NCBI RefSeq assembly: GCF_900005615.1
Contig: NZ_LN832562.1
Span: 62,001 to 126,000 of the forward strand
DNA from: Paracoccus aminovorans
Lineage (GTDB): Bacteria; Pseudomonadota; Alphaproteobacteria; Rhodobacterales; Rhodobacteraceae
Length of the DNA: 64,000 nt
Direction of reading: 5' to 3'
This document shows, piece after piece, positions 48,399 to 61,618 of the stretch. Position numbers and translations under genes: made by a program. How positions within the stretch are numbered: position 1 is the stretch's first letter; each line of letters begins with the position of its first letter. The notes beneath the pieces are model-generated. The model saw only the letters and a program-made list of their open reading frames with translations, did not search any database and was not told where the DNA came from.

Positions 48399-49190
48399 AT
48401 GACCGATCAGCCGACCGCCCCTTTCTCGCCCGATGAGCTTGCGCGTTTCGGCGCCGATCCGCTGACCACCTTTCGCGACAACCTGGCTGCGGTCGAGCAG
48501 CGGATCGCCCGCGCCTGCGCCCAGGCCGGCCGGAACCGCGCCGAGGTGCGGCTGCTGCCGATCACCAAGACCGTGCCCGCGCATGTCCTGCGCCTGGCCT
48601 TCGCCGCCGGCATCCGCGACTTCGGCGAAAACAAGATCCAGGAGGCGATGGGCAAGCACGAGGCGCTGTCCGATCTGGACATCCGCTGGTGCATCGTCGG
48701 CCATCTGCAAACCAACAAGGTCAAGTTTCTGACCCGCTTCGCGCATGAATTCCATGCCCTGGACAGCCTGCGGCTGGCCGAGGCGCTGGACCGGCGTCTG
48801 GCGCAGGAGGGGCGCGACCTCGACGTCTATCTGCAGGTCAATACCTCGGACGAGGACAGCAAGTTCGGCCTGCACCCCGACGAACTGCTGCCCCTGGTCG
48901 AGGCGCTGCCACGCTTTCCGCGCCTGCGTCCCAAGGGGCTGATGACGCTGGCGCTGTTCAGCACCGACATGGACCGGGTGCGTCCCTGCTTTGCGCGGCT
49001 GCGGGCTTTGCGCGACAAGGCGCGGGCGGTCGATCCGCGGATCGCTGGGCTTTCGATGGGCATGTCGGGCGACTACGAACTGGCCATCGCCGAAGGGGCG
49101 ACCGTGGTCCGGGTGGGGCAGGCGATCTTCGGCGCCCGGCCGACTCCCGACAGCCTGTACTGGCCGGGCTTCGCGCCCGGCGCGACCTGA
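48399..49190 (+). CDS. YggS/PLPBP family pyridoxal-phosphate homeostasis protein
   Basis: A 263-residue YggS-type protein that binds pyridoxal 5'-phosphate and buffers vitamin B6 and amino acid metabolism; it has no known catalytic activity. The PLP lysine is Lys57 (LLPITKTVP). Further markers are DFGENKIQEAMGKHEALSDL, IRWCIVGHLQTNKVKFL, VNTSDEDSKFGLHPDELLPL, LSMGMSGDYELAIAEGATVV and RVGQAIFG. The N-terminus is about 30 residues longer than in E. coli. It starts 174 bp beyond the IS repeat, so its native promoter may have been displaced by the insertion. Confidence 0.93.
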   Translation: MTDQPTAPFSPDELARFGADPLTTFRDNLAAVEQRIARACAQAGRNRAEVRLLPITKTVPAHVLRLAFAAGIRDFGENKIQEAMGKHEALSDLDIRWCIVGHLQTNKVKFLTRFAHEFHALDSLRLAEALDRRLAQEGRDLDVYLQVNTSDEDSKFGLHPDELLPLVEALPRFPRLRPKGLMTLALFSTDMDRVRPCFARLRALRDKARAVDPRIAGLSMGMSGDYELAIAEGATVVRVGQAIFGARPTPDSLYWPGFAPGAT

Positions 49191-49230
49191 CGCGCTTGCC
49201 CCTGCGGCGGATCGCATAAGCAGCCAAACT

Positions 49231-49248
49231 GCATACAATATTATGTGC
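49231..49248. promoter_or_regulatory. AT-rich imperfect palindrome upstream of the 49349 gene
   Basis: GCATACAATATTATGTGC is an 18-bp palindrome with two mismatched pairs, in an AT-rich patch 101 bp before the hypothetical gene. It could be a regulator site or a promoter element; no family is recognised. Confidence 0.3.
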
Positions 49249-49348
49249 TTTCAGTCGCCTGCGGGTGATCGGGGACTTGACGTATCGGCGAAGCGGGCCA
49301 ACCTTATTCATAAGGACCAATGCCGTTCAGCCTGATGCCGAGGGTTTC

Positions 49349-49825
49349 ATGATGGACACATATCTCTCTGCGGCCCGCGACCTCGTGGTCCAGGGGATGC
49401 GCGAAAGCCAGGTCGCGCTGACGTCGGAGCTTGAGTTCCACCTGGCCGCGACCCTGGCCCGCTACATGCATCATCCCATCGTGCCCGACCGGCTGACGAT
49501 CCGGCTGATGGATGCGGTCCACCGGCGCGCGCGGCAGGGCGAGTCGCGGCAGATCGGCGACGACTGCCTGATCTCATGCGCCTTCTTTGCGGCGCGGCTC
49601 ACGCGGCAAGGCGGGACCATCGTCCATTATGCCGGGTTGGGGCAGGCCGCCTATGAGATCGCGGGAATGCCTGACGTGGCCTGCGGCTTTCCCGACATGC
49701 TGGACGTGTTGCAGGCCAGCAGCCCGGCCATCGAGGAACGGCCGCGGCCGCAGGACGACGAGGCGGCGCCGCCCGAGACGCAGGACCGCAGGTTCCTGCT
49801 TTTGCAACGCAGATTCAGGCACTGA
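49349..49825 (+). CDS. Hypothetical protein, 158 residues
   Basis: A soluble, mostly helical protein I do not recognise. The N-terminal part reads MMDTYLSAARDLVVQGMRES and FHLAATLARYMHHPIVPDRL; a central segment RQIGDDCLISCAFFAARLTR has two cysteines four residues apart. The C-terminal 35 residues are charged and probably disordered. The ATG at 49349 follows a GAGGG site; the ATG at 49352 is equally possible. It stands alone, followed by a kilobase without genes. Confidence 0.6.
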   Translation: MMDTYLSAARDLVVQGMRESQVALTSELEFHLAATLARYMHHPIVPDRLTIRLMDAVHRRARQGESRQIGDDCLISCAFFAARLTRQGGTIVHYAGLGQAAYEIAGMPDVACGFPDMLDVLQASSPAIEERPRPQDDEAAPPETQDRRFLLLQRRFRH

Positions 49826-50919
49826 GGGCTGACGGCTCTCGGACTGAGCGAGCCGGTGACCAAGAACGGACCGACCTGATGGCGGCGGGCCGGATGTCGG
49901 GAGAGCACGAAGAGCGGCACCAAGGCCTGGCCGATTGGGCCATTCGGCAGCGTGTTCCAGCCGAGACCGCTTGTAGGGTGGTCTATTGCCCATCGCAGCG
50001 AGGCAGGAGCCACCGCCGCACAGGATCGGGATCGCCCGCGCAGCAGCGGGTCGGGACCCGCAGGCTGGCCGCACCTGGCGCTTAGCGGGATTTCGTCCAT
50101 GAACGAGGCGGCGGCATCAGGACATCCGGGATCCTTCGCGGCCGCGGCGGCGCCCTGCTTGCGATCACGAATGAGGCACGCCCGCCCGCCGGCCGTCGCC
50201 CTCGCAGGAAGCGGAAGGCCGACCCGGCGCATCTCCATCGAGAACCGAAAAGGCAGGACACCCTTCGCCTCCGCTCCGCGGCGCCGGCTCTCGAACCTGC
50301 GGCGACAGCATGGCAGGATATAGCTGCCGGGGCGTTGGCCTTGGGCGCCTGGTCCATGACGGGCGGAGGTGCGCGCTTGTCCGACTGCGCGTCAAGCCGG
50401 ACCGCCCGGGTCAACCCCCACGAGTGCTCACGCCTTTTGGTCACGGCCCGCCATTCCCTCGGGCCCACCGATCAGTCGCCGGCATGCTGACCGTGATCGA
50501 AAAGACCTTTGGCCGGCCTCGGGTGGGTTGCGGACAGGCTGATGATGCCGGCGCTGTGGCCGCATTCGGCCAGCAGGCAGCTCGTGAATAGAACGCCAGG
50601 GCACGACATGGTCCTGCCGGTGCCGATGGCAAAAATCTGTAGACAGATGTTCGTGAGCGGCCCGGATCGCGCTGCCATGAAGCATCCGCCCGATAGAGCC
50701 GCCCAGATATTCGGCATGCATCCGATAGGACAGGCGGTCGCGGGTATCAGGTCAAAAAACGGCGCCGTCCCCGTCAGATCGTCGCCGACAAGCCGTGACC
50801 GGATCGGTTGGTTTCGGGCGCAGCCGGACGGCCCGGCCATCCGGTCGGCCGAGAGGTGGCGGTTTCACAACATGCTTTTCAAGAACTTCCGCACCTTGGC
50901 CCGGTCCGGGCAACGGGCG
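49826..50919. other. About 1.1 kb without a supported gene
   Basis: Several short open frames overlap here on both strands, but none has family sequence, a good ribosome site or the codon bias of its neighbours. It may hold a decayed gene; a fragment read on the minus strand near 50640-50720 faintly suggests a universal-stress-protein ending (YLGGSIGRMLHGS), which would suit the neighbouring ATPase and two-component genes but is too weak to annotate. Confidence 0.4.
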
Positions 50920-50933
50920 TTGACATGGATCAA
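50920..50933. promoter_or_regulatory. FNR-like binding site upstream of the P-type ATPase
   Basis: TTGACATGGATCAA matches the FNR consensus TTGAT-N4-ATCAA at nine of ten fixed positions. It lies 82-95 bp before the start I chose at 51015, and 34 bp before the alternative start at 50967, positions from which an FNR-type protein could activate. Confidence 0.65.
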
Positions 50934-51014
50934 TGCGGCGGGCCCCTCGGCTAGCCTAGCTAAGGGATGCGGGGAATGGACGGCCTTTCCAGATCGGAGA
51001 CGGAAGAACGCGGC

Positions 51015-53750
<2,736 letters not shown>

Positions 53751-53903
53751 GCGGCCCCGCGGCACGGGCGCTGCCGCAGGCTGCGACACATCAGCCATCG
53801 GTCCCAGGCGCCGGTCCTGCCGGTGGACTTGGCCCCCGGATCGCTTCATCATGGCCGGGTTCGTCGCATGCCGGACCCCGGTGTCAGGACGACCAGGAGG
53901 GCG

Positions 53904-55742
53904 ATGCCGAGAACCGCCGTGCAGAAGAGTTCGGGACGCATGATGCCGGGCCGCGGGCCTTTGCGCGGCGTTGCGGCGCGGCCCTCGCGGTGGCTGCCGG
54001 GGCATCCCGCCGGGCTGCACGACCTGCGGCGGCGCCCGATCTATGCCCGGCTGCTAGTGCTGCTCTGCTGCATCGCCGTCACCGCGATCCTGATCCTGGC
54101 CGGCTCGCTGTTCCTGGGCGACTATATTCCCGCAAACCGCGCCGAGGCGGCCCAGGCCCGGCAGCACGAGCTGTTCTGGCGCGCGCAGTCCGAGGCGGCG
54201 CGGCCGGCTGCGCCGATCGGAAGCGTGGGCTGGACGCCCGTCCGCGGCAACCGCGCGCTCGCCGCGGAACTGGCCCGAGCCGCGGCGGCCGAGCGCGAGA
54301 TCGCCCGCGCCCTGGCCGAGGGCGCGCCGCCGGCAAGCTGGCGGCCGATGGCGCGGGACCTGGCCGCATCCTATCTGCGCATCGGCACCCTGCTGCAGCG
54401 CGAACTGGACATCCGGCGGACGGCGGTTTCGGTGCTGCAACTCGCCGGGCTGCTGTTCCTGCTGTTCTGCATCGCCCGGATCGCGCTGGACCTGCGGCGC
54501 ACGCTGGTCGAGCGGCTGGACCGGATCGGCGCGGCGGTTCCCGGCGCCGCCGCACCGCCATCGGTCGCGGCCGACGAGATGGCAAGGCTCGAAGGGCGGG
54601 TGACGGGTCTGGTCGAACGGCTGGCCGCGGAAGCCGCCTCGGCCGGCGAGACCCGCGACGCGCTGCGGCGCATGGCCGGCGCGCAGGACTTCCTGGCTCG
54701 CTTCGTCGAGCTGATCAACACCTGGGCCCTGGACGAGGCGATGCTGCGCAAGGTGCTTTACGCGCTGGAACGCGCGCTCGACGCCGACAATGCCGCGATC
54801 CTCTATACCGAGGACGGGCCGGTGCTTTCCCACGGGCGCTCGCTCCATTCCAGCCGCGAGCCGCTGGCGCCGGGCGACGAGACCATGAACGCGCTGCGCC
54901 GATCCGACGCCTCAACCCTGGTCGAGACCGATCCCGAGGACAGCCGTGTCCGCACCGTCGCCGCCGCCTTCGTCGAACCTTCGGGAGAGACGGGTGTGCT
55001 GCTGGTGGAAACGGATGCCGAGCGCCTTCCCGATGCCGCCGGGATGCAGATGCTGGCCATCGCCGCCGGGTTGCTGTCGATCACCGCCCGGTTCCAGAAC
55101 CACGACCGCGAAGGCCGGCGTCTTGCCGTGCTCGAGGAACGGGCGGCCATCGCGCGCGAGCTGCACGATTCCCTGGCGCAATCGCTGTCCTTCATGAAGA
55201 TCCAGCTTGCCCGGCTGCAGTCGGGCAGCCATGCCGGCGCCGCGGACAGCCGGGCGGTTATCGCCGAATTGCGGACCGGGCTCGACACCGCCTATCGCGA
55301 GCTGCGCGAATTGCTGGCCACCTTTCGGGTGCATATGGACGTGCGCGGGCTGCGCTATGCGCTGCAATCGGCGATCGACGAATTCTCGCAGCGCTCCGAC
55401 CTGGCGATCAGCCTGGACAACCAGCTCGACACCGTCCAGCTGACGGTGAACGAAGAGTTCCATATCCTGCAGATCGTGCGCGAGGCGCTGTCGAACATCC
55501 TGCACCACGCCGATGCCGAAAACGCCGCCATCGCGCTTTCCGCCGGCGCCGACCGCCGGGTGCGGATCGTGATCGAGGACGACGGCATCGGATACGAGCC
55601 CGCAACGGAGGGGCGCGATCACCACGGTCATGCTATCATGACGGAACGCGCCTGCAGCCTGGGCGGCACGCTGGAGGTCGAGGCCAGGCCGCAGGGGGGC
55701 ACGCGGGTCAGGCTGACGTTCACGCCGAAGGCGGCGCAGTAG
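53904..55742 (+). CDS. NarX-like sensor histidine kinase (HisKA_3)
   Basis: A 612-residue membrane kinase. Two helices at about 48-71 and 174-196 flank a periplasmic domain of about 100 residues. A coiled linker and a GAF-like domain follow (about 255-395; FLARFVELINTWALDEAMLR, AAILYTEDGPVLSHGRSL). The HisKA_3 box carries His421 (ERAAIARELHDSLAQSLSFM), and the ATPase domain has QIVREALSNILHHADAENAA and IEDDGIGYEP. This matches the NarX/NarQ/LiaS class that partners NarL-type regulators. The periplasmic part lacks a recognisable nitrate P-box, so the signal is unknown. The start is uncertain: 53904 has AGGAGG at short spacing; 53823, 53868 and 53940 are alternatives. Confidence 0.88.
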   Translation: MPRTAVQKSSGRMMPGRGPLRGVAARPSRWLPGHPAGLHDLRRRPIYARLLVLLCCIAVTAILILAGSLFLGDYIPANRAEAAQARQHELFWRAQSEAARPAAPIGSVGWTPVRGNRALAAELARAAAAEREIARALAEGAPPASWRPMARDLAASYLRIGTLLQRELDIRRTAVSVLQLAGLLFLLFCIARIALDLRRTLVERLDRIGAAVPGAAAPPSVAADEMARLEGRVTGLVERLAAEAASAGETRDALRRMAGAQDFLARFVELINTWALDEAMLRKVLYALERALDADNAAILYTEDGPVLSHGRSLHSSREPLAPGDETMNALRRSDASTLVETDPEDSRVRTVAAAFVEPSGETGVLLVETDAERLPDAAGMQMLAIAAGLLSITARFQNHDREGRRLAVLEERAAIARELHDSLAQSLSFMKIQLARLQSGSHAGAADSRAVIAELRTGLDTAYRELRELLATFRVHMDVRGLRYALQSAIDEFSQRSDLAISLDNQLDTVQLTVNEEFHILQIVREALSNILHHADAENAAIALSAGADRRVRIVIEDDGIGYEPATEGRDHHGHAIMTERACSLGGTLEVEARPQGGTRVRLTFTPKAAQ

Positions 55743-55762
55743 CCGGGAAGGGGGAGGAGGAC

Positions 55763-56524
55763 ATGATAAGAGTGATGCTCATCGACGACCACGCTCTCTT
55801 TCGGCGCGGGGTGCGGCAGATCATGTCGGACGATTCGCATTTCGAGATCGTCGGCGAGGCGGCATCCGGCGCCGAGGGGCTGGCGAGCGCCCGCACCCTG
55901 CGGCCGGACATGATCCTGATCGACCTGCACATGAAGGGCATGGACGGGCTCGAGACGCTGCGCCGCTTCAAGGACGCCGGGCTGGGCGCGCGCCACATCA
56001 TGCTGACCGTCTCGGATGCGGGGGAGGACCTGCTGGAGGCGCTCCGCGCCGGCGCCGACGGCTATCTGCTGAAGGACATGGAGCCCGAGGACCTGTGCGC
56101 CAGCCTGCTGAAGGTCGCGACCGGGACCACCGTTATCCACGATCGCATGACCGAGGCGCTGAAACACGCGGCGCTGGAACCCGCCGCCCCGCCGCAGCGG
56201 CCCGCGGGCGAAGAGGAACTGACCGAGCGCGAGCAGCAGATCCTGCAATGCCTGGCCGACGGGTTGAGCAACAAGGCGATCGCGCGCGACCTGGGCATCA
56301 CCAGCACCACGGTCAAGGTGCATGTGAAGAACGTGATGCGCAAACTGCACCTGGCAAGCCGCCTTGAGGCGGCGGTCTGGAAGCATCAGCACATGCCGCG
56401 CTGCGACCTGTCGGGGCGCTGCCCCTACGAGCCGTTCAGGGGCGAGGCGAATTCGCTGTCGGGTCCGGGCGTCCGGGACTGCCGCGCCGGGGCGGATGCC
56501 GACAGTCCGCAGGGGCGGAAATAG
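55763..56524 (+). CDS. NarL/FixJ-family response regulator
   Basis: A 253-residue response regulator. The receiver has LIDDH, phospho-acceptor Asp54 (ILIDLHMKGMDG), and the LKDMEPEDL region after Tyr/Leu of the output face. The LuxR-type helix-turn-helix is at about 150-210 (LTEREQQILQCLADGLSNKA, DLGITSTTVKVHVKNVMRKL). A C-terminal extension of about 40 residues (CDLSGRCPYEPFRGEAN) is unusual for the family. A very strong GGGAGGAGG site precedes the ATG, 20 bp after the kinase stop. Regulation of the P-type ATPase and anaerobic genes is inferred from context. Confidence 0.93.
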   Translation: MIRVMLIDDHALFRRGVRQIMSDDSHFEIVGEAASGAEGLASARTLRPDMILIDLHMKGMDGLETLRRFKDAGLGARHIMLTVSDAGEDLLEALRAGADGYLLKDMEPEDLCASLLKVATGTTVIHDRMTEALKHAALEPAAPPQRPAGEEELTEREQQILQCLADGLSNKAIARDLGITSTTVKVHVKNVMRKLHLASRLEAAVWKHQHMPRCDLSGRCPYEPFRGEANSLSGPGVRDCRAGADADSPQGRK

Positions 56525-56545
56525 CCCGCGCCCGGCCGCGCGCCG

Positions 56546-56572
56546 AAAGCCGCACCCCGGGGGCGCGGCTTT
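56546..56572. terminator. Bidirectional terminator between the regulator and the cupin gene
   Basis: A long hairpin, AAAGCCGC-A-CCCC against GGGG-C-GCGGCTTT, lies between two convergent genes. Both arms end in three A or T bases, so it can serve the plus-strand regulator and the minus-strand cupin. Confidence 0.65.
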
Positions 56573-56603
56573 GCAGGCGATTTGCAGCCGGACGGTTTGC
56601 CGG

Positions 56604-56960
56604 TCACGCGATCCGGATCGCGAAGATCTTGCGGATCGTCTCCTCGGTCTTCCAGGTCCCGGTAAAGCCGGCGGCGATATGGACGCTGTCGCCCGCCTTG
56701 AAGCTGCGCGGCGCGCCGCCGTCCTCGGTCAGGGTCAGCCGGCCCTCGAAGAAATGGATCAGCTCGTCGGCCTTGTAGGTGACGTGATAGGTGCCGGGTG
56801 TGGCTTCCCAGAAACCGGTCAGAAACTTGCCGTCCTCGGTCTTGTTCTCGATCCAGGTCTTCATCGTGGGCGAGCCCTCGACCGGCTTCCAGCCGTCCAG
56901 ATCCGTGGTGATCGGGTCGGATTTGGGCGCCTTGTAGGTGCCGAACAGCGTTACAGACAT
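56604..56960 (-). CDS. Cupin protein (DUF861/EutQ-like)
   Basis: A 118-residue single-domain cupin. The segment TGFWEATPGTYHVTYKADEL, then IHFFEGRLTLTEDGGAPRSF, and KAGDSVHIAAGFTGTWKTEE are typical of the DUF861 group related to ureidoglycine aminohydrolase and EutQ. The usual metal ligands are incomplete, so catalysis is doubtful. It lies 171 bp downstream of the dimethylamine dehydrogenase gene on the same strand and may be co-transcribed with it. Confidence 0.82.
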   Translation of the reverse strand: MSVTLFGTYKAPKSDPITTDLDGWKPVEGSPTMKTWIENKTEDGKFLTGFWEATPGTYHVTYKADELIHFFEGRLTLTEDGGAPRSFKAGDSVHIAAGFTGTWKTEETIRKIFAIRIA

Positions 56961-57131
56961 GGTATACCTCGTGGTTGCAGGGTTTTTCAGCCGCGACGGG
57001 GGCACCTTGCCGCCCCGTCCGGCGGTTGCGGCGGGCGGCGCGGGGCCGCCTGCCGTCGCGCTGCACGGCCCGGACGCCGCCGGAACCTGGCCGGCGGCAC
57101 CCATCGGCGGGGCCGGGCCGGCCAACGGCCG

Positions 57132-59408
<2,277 letters not shown>

Positions 59409-59425
59409 TCAAAGCGGAAACAGCC

Positions 59426-59670
59426 GTCCATTCCTCAAAGAGATTACTTCCTTCGAGGTAAGCCCTACGGATGGGCGGTCCGAATGGAGCTTCTCCGCCG
59501 CGGACAGGGGCGTGTTCAGATCGGCGCGCTTGGAGGAGGTGCGGTGGCGGCAAATTTCCATCCTCCCCGAATCCTTAATAAATCATTGATTTTCATATTT
59601 ATAATATGGAATCCTCGCGAGGTATGTCGCCCATCTACTCCAAAGGAAGTAATCTCTTTGGGGAATGGAC
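59426..59670. repeat. 28-bp inverted repeat pair in the dmd upstream region
   Basis: Two 28-bp arms at 59426-59453 and 59643-59670 are reverse complements with one mismatch; each reads AAGGAAGTAATCTCTTTG, then A or G, then GGAATGGAC in its own direction. Weaker similarity continues beyond the core (GCTTTG-N-TAC), and each copy is followed by a GATCGGAGGAGA ribosome-site-like block. The 189 bp between include an AT-rich stretch (59573-59612) and a CCTCGCGAGG palindrome. This looks like a duplicated promoter/operator facing both ways. Confidence 0.8.
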
Positions 59671-59753
59671 CGGCGTCTTGGCTTTGCTACTCTTTGAGGA
59701 ACCGCGCCAAGATCGGAGGAGAGCCGATTTCAGTTATTCTGGGAGGAGATGCC

Positions 59754-59777
59754 ATGCTGAAACTGATCGCGCATTAG
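59754..59777 (+). CDS. 7-codon ORF behind the second repeat arm
   Basis: ATG to TAG encodes only MLKLIAH, but it has a well-placed GGGAGGAGA ribosome site and lies 84 bp downstream of the second repeat arm. It may be a leader peptide or the start of a gene destroyed by deletion or mutation. I see no continuation in any frame up to 60245. Confidence 0.3.
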   Translation: MLKLIAH

Positions 59778-60245
59778 AAGTCAAGGCAGCCGCGGATCGC
59801 CGAGCGACGTGAGAATGCATTTCGGAAAAACCGTGGTTTCCCGCATCGGCGTCATTTGCTCTCTCCAGATATTTCGGATGCTGACCCTGCAACTGGCGGA
59901 TCCAGAATGCCGGGCCCAAGCGGGCCGTTTGGCGCTGTGCCTTCCGCATTTTTCGCAGCGAGGCCATTCCATGCATTGCCCGCCCGTCAGCACGAAACGG
60001 GTCGATCAATCGCTTGAGCCGCGCTGATGGCGGATGCGGTCTGCGACGTTCGCGCCTGCGGAATGCAGGGCAATGGCAGGCTGGCGCGCGACAATCCTCG
60101 GCGACATGGCCAAGATCGGCGTGCTACGGATCGGTTGGAACAGGCGGGCGCGCGGCAAGCGCGCGCCCGGCACCAGCAAGCGGCGCGGTGGACGACAGGG
60201 GTGTGAAAGCCTCCAGTCGGGCCGCGCAAACGGCGAGCCAATGCG
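59778..60245. other. Intergenic stretch with no gene
   Basis: About 470 bp between the 7-codon ORF and the PAS gene. Short frames occur but none has a family match or good ribosome site. Possibly the decayed body of a gene once driven by the second repeat arm. Confidence 0.35.
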
Positions 60246-61598
60246 ATGCGTCTTGAGCTTCTCTGCACGACGGTTCTGGGCATGGCGTTCCTGGTCGTTC
60301 TGGGAGTCTGGGGCGGCAGCGGCCTGCTCGGGGTTCAGCTTGCGGGCCTTGCCGCCATCGCGGCGGGTTTCGCCGCCGTGGCGCTGATGATCGTGACGCG
60401 GCCCTTTGCCGCTGCGACCGGCCCGCCGCCAGAGCCGCCACCGGGCCGCTGCGTCGACGGATGGGCGGACGCGGTGCTGCGCGACCTGGCTGCGCCCGCC
60501 GCCATTCTGGATCCGGGGGGCGCCGTCGTGGCCGCGAATGCCGCGTTTCTTGCCGGGGTCGAGCCCGCCGGACAGGGGATCGGCTTGCCGGTGTGGGACC
60601 GCCTCGACGCCGACGGCCACGCGGCGCTTGCCGCGGCGCTGACCGGGCGGAGTTCGCTTTCCGACGTCCCGTTGCGGTTGCAGGGCGATGCGACCGTCCG
60701 GATGTCGCTGACGCCTGTGAGAGGCGGGGGCGGGTTTTGCCTGCTCCAGGCAACGGCGCCGCCAGGCGCGCCGGCCGAGGCCCCAGCGGCCGAATGCGAC
60801 AGCCGGATGCTGATCGACTGCATCGAGGAGATCGTCTTCAGCATCGACGCCGAAGGCCGGCTGATCTTCCTGAACGCGTCTTGGGAACGTCTGCTGGACC
60901 ACGCGCTGCCCGACAGCCTGGGCCGGCCGCTCATCGGCTTCGTCCATCCCGAGTACCGGCCGGTGGCCGAGGCCCAGCTGACGGCCCTGGCCCGCGGCAA
61001 GCGCGACAGCTGCCATGTCGAGGCCCGCATCACCGCCAAGAACGGCGCCGCCTGCTGGATGGTCCTGCGCGCCCGCCCGATGGCCCCGGCCGGGGATGGG
61101 CCGCACAGTGCCGTCGGCACCCTGACCGACATCAGCCGCATGAAGCGCACCGAGGCCAGCCTGCGCGCCAACCGGCGCTCGCTCAGCATGCTGCTCAGCA
61201 ATGTGCCGGGCATGGTCTATCGCTGCCGCCACGACCGCAACTGGAGCTTCGACTTCGCCAGCGACGGCTGCGTGGACGTGACCGGCTACGAGCCCTATGA
61301 GATCGTCGGCGATTCCGGGCTGTCCTATATCGAGATCGTGCATCCCGACGACCGGGCCGCGGCCTGGGAATTCGTGCGCCGGCAGGTGGTCCTGCGCCGC
61401 AAGTTCCAGTTGGTCTATCGCATCGTCAGCCGCCCGGGACAGGTCCGGTGGGTCTGGGAACAGGGCAAGGGCGTGTTTTCCAGCAGCGGCGAGATCCTGG
61501 CGCTGGAAGGCTTCATCACCGTCATCGCCGAGGAGGGCGAGGACGAAATCGTCAGCGGCCTGCAAAGGCTGCTGCGCGATCGACAGCTGTCCTCCTGA
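60246..61598 (+). CDS. Membrane protein with PAS domains and no output domain
   Basis: A 450-residue protein. Two N-terminal helices (about 2-22 and 30-51) are followed by a degenerate PAS (about 72-165), a clear PAS (about 185-300; DCIEEIVFSIDAEGRLIFLN, GTLTDISRMKRTEASLRANR) and a PAS with PAC motif (about 310-440; YEPYEIVGDSGLSYIEIVHP, YRIVSRPGQVRWVWEQGKGV, ALEGFITVIAEEG). There is no kinase, GGDEF, EAL or methyl-accepting domain; the protein ends shortly after the last PAS. It must therefore signal through a partner, or it has lost its output module. The ATG at 60241 is out of frame; 60246 begins the first helix. Confidence 0.8.
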   Translation: MRLELLCTTVLGMAFLVVLGVWGGSGLLGVQLAGLAAIAAGFAAVALMIVTRPFAAATGPPPEPPPGRCVDGWADAVLRDLAAPAAILDPGGAVVAANAAFLAGVEPAGQGIGLPVWDRLDADGHAALAAALTGRSSLSDVPLRLQGDATVRMSLTPVRGGGGFCLLQATAPPGAPAEAPAAECDSRMLIDCIEEIVFSIDAEGRLIFLNASWERLLDHALPDSLGRPLIGFVHPEYRPVAEAQLTALARGKRDSCHVEARITAKNGAACWMVLRARPMAPAGDGPHSAVGTLTDISRMKRTEASLRANRRSLSMLLSNVPGMVYRCRHDRNWSFDFASDGCVDVTGYEPYEIVGDSGLSYIEIVHPDDRAAAWEFVRRQVVLRRKFQLVYRIVSRPGQVRWVWEQGKGVFSSSGEILALEGFITVIAEEGEDEIVSGLQRLLRDRQLSS

Positions 61599-61618
61599 CC
61601 CTGCTGACCGCCGCAGGA

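Noticed and set aside
59573..59612. AT-rich stretch between the repeat arms as a replication origin or attachment site
   Set aside because: It is only about 40 bp, with no iterons, no integrase nearby and no tRNA; a promoter core is the better reading.
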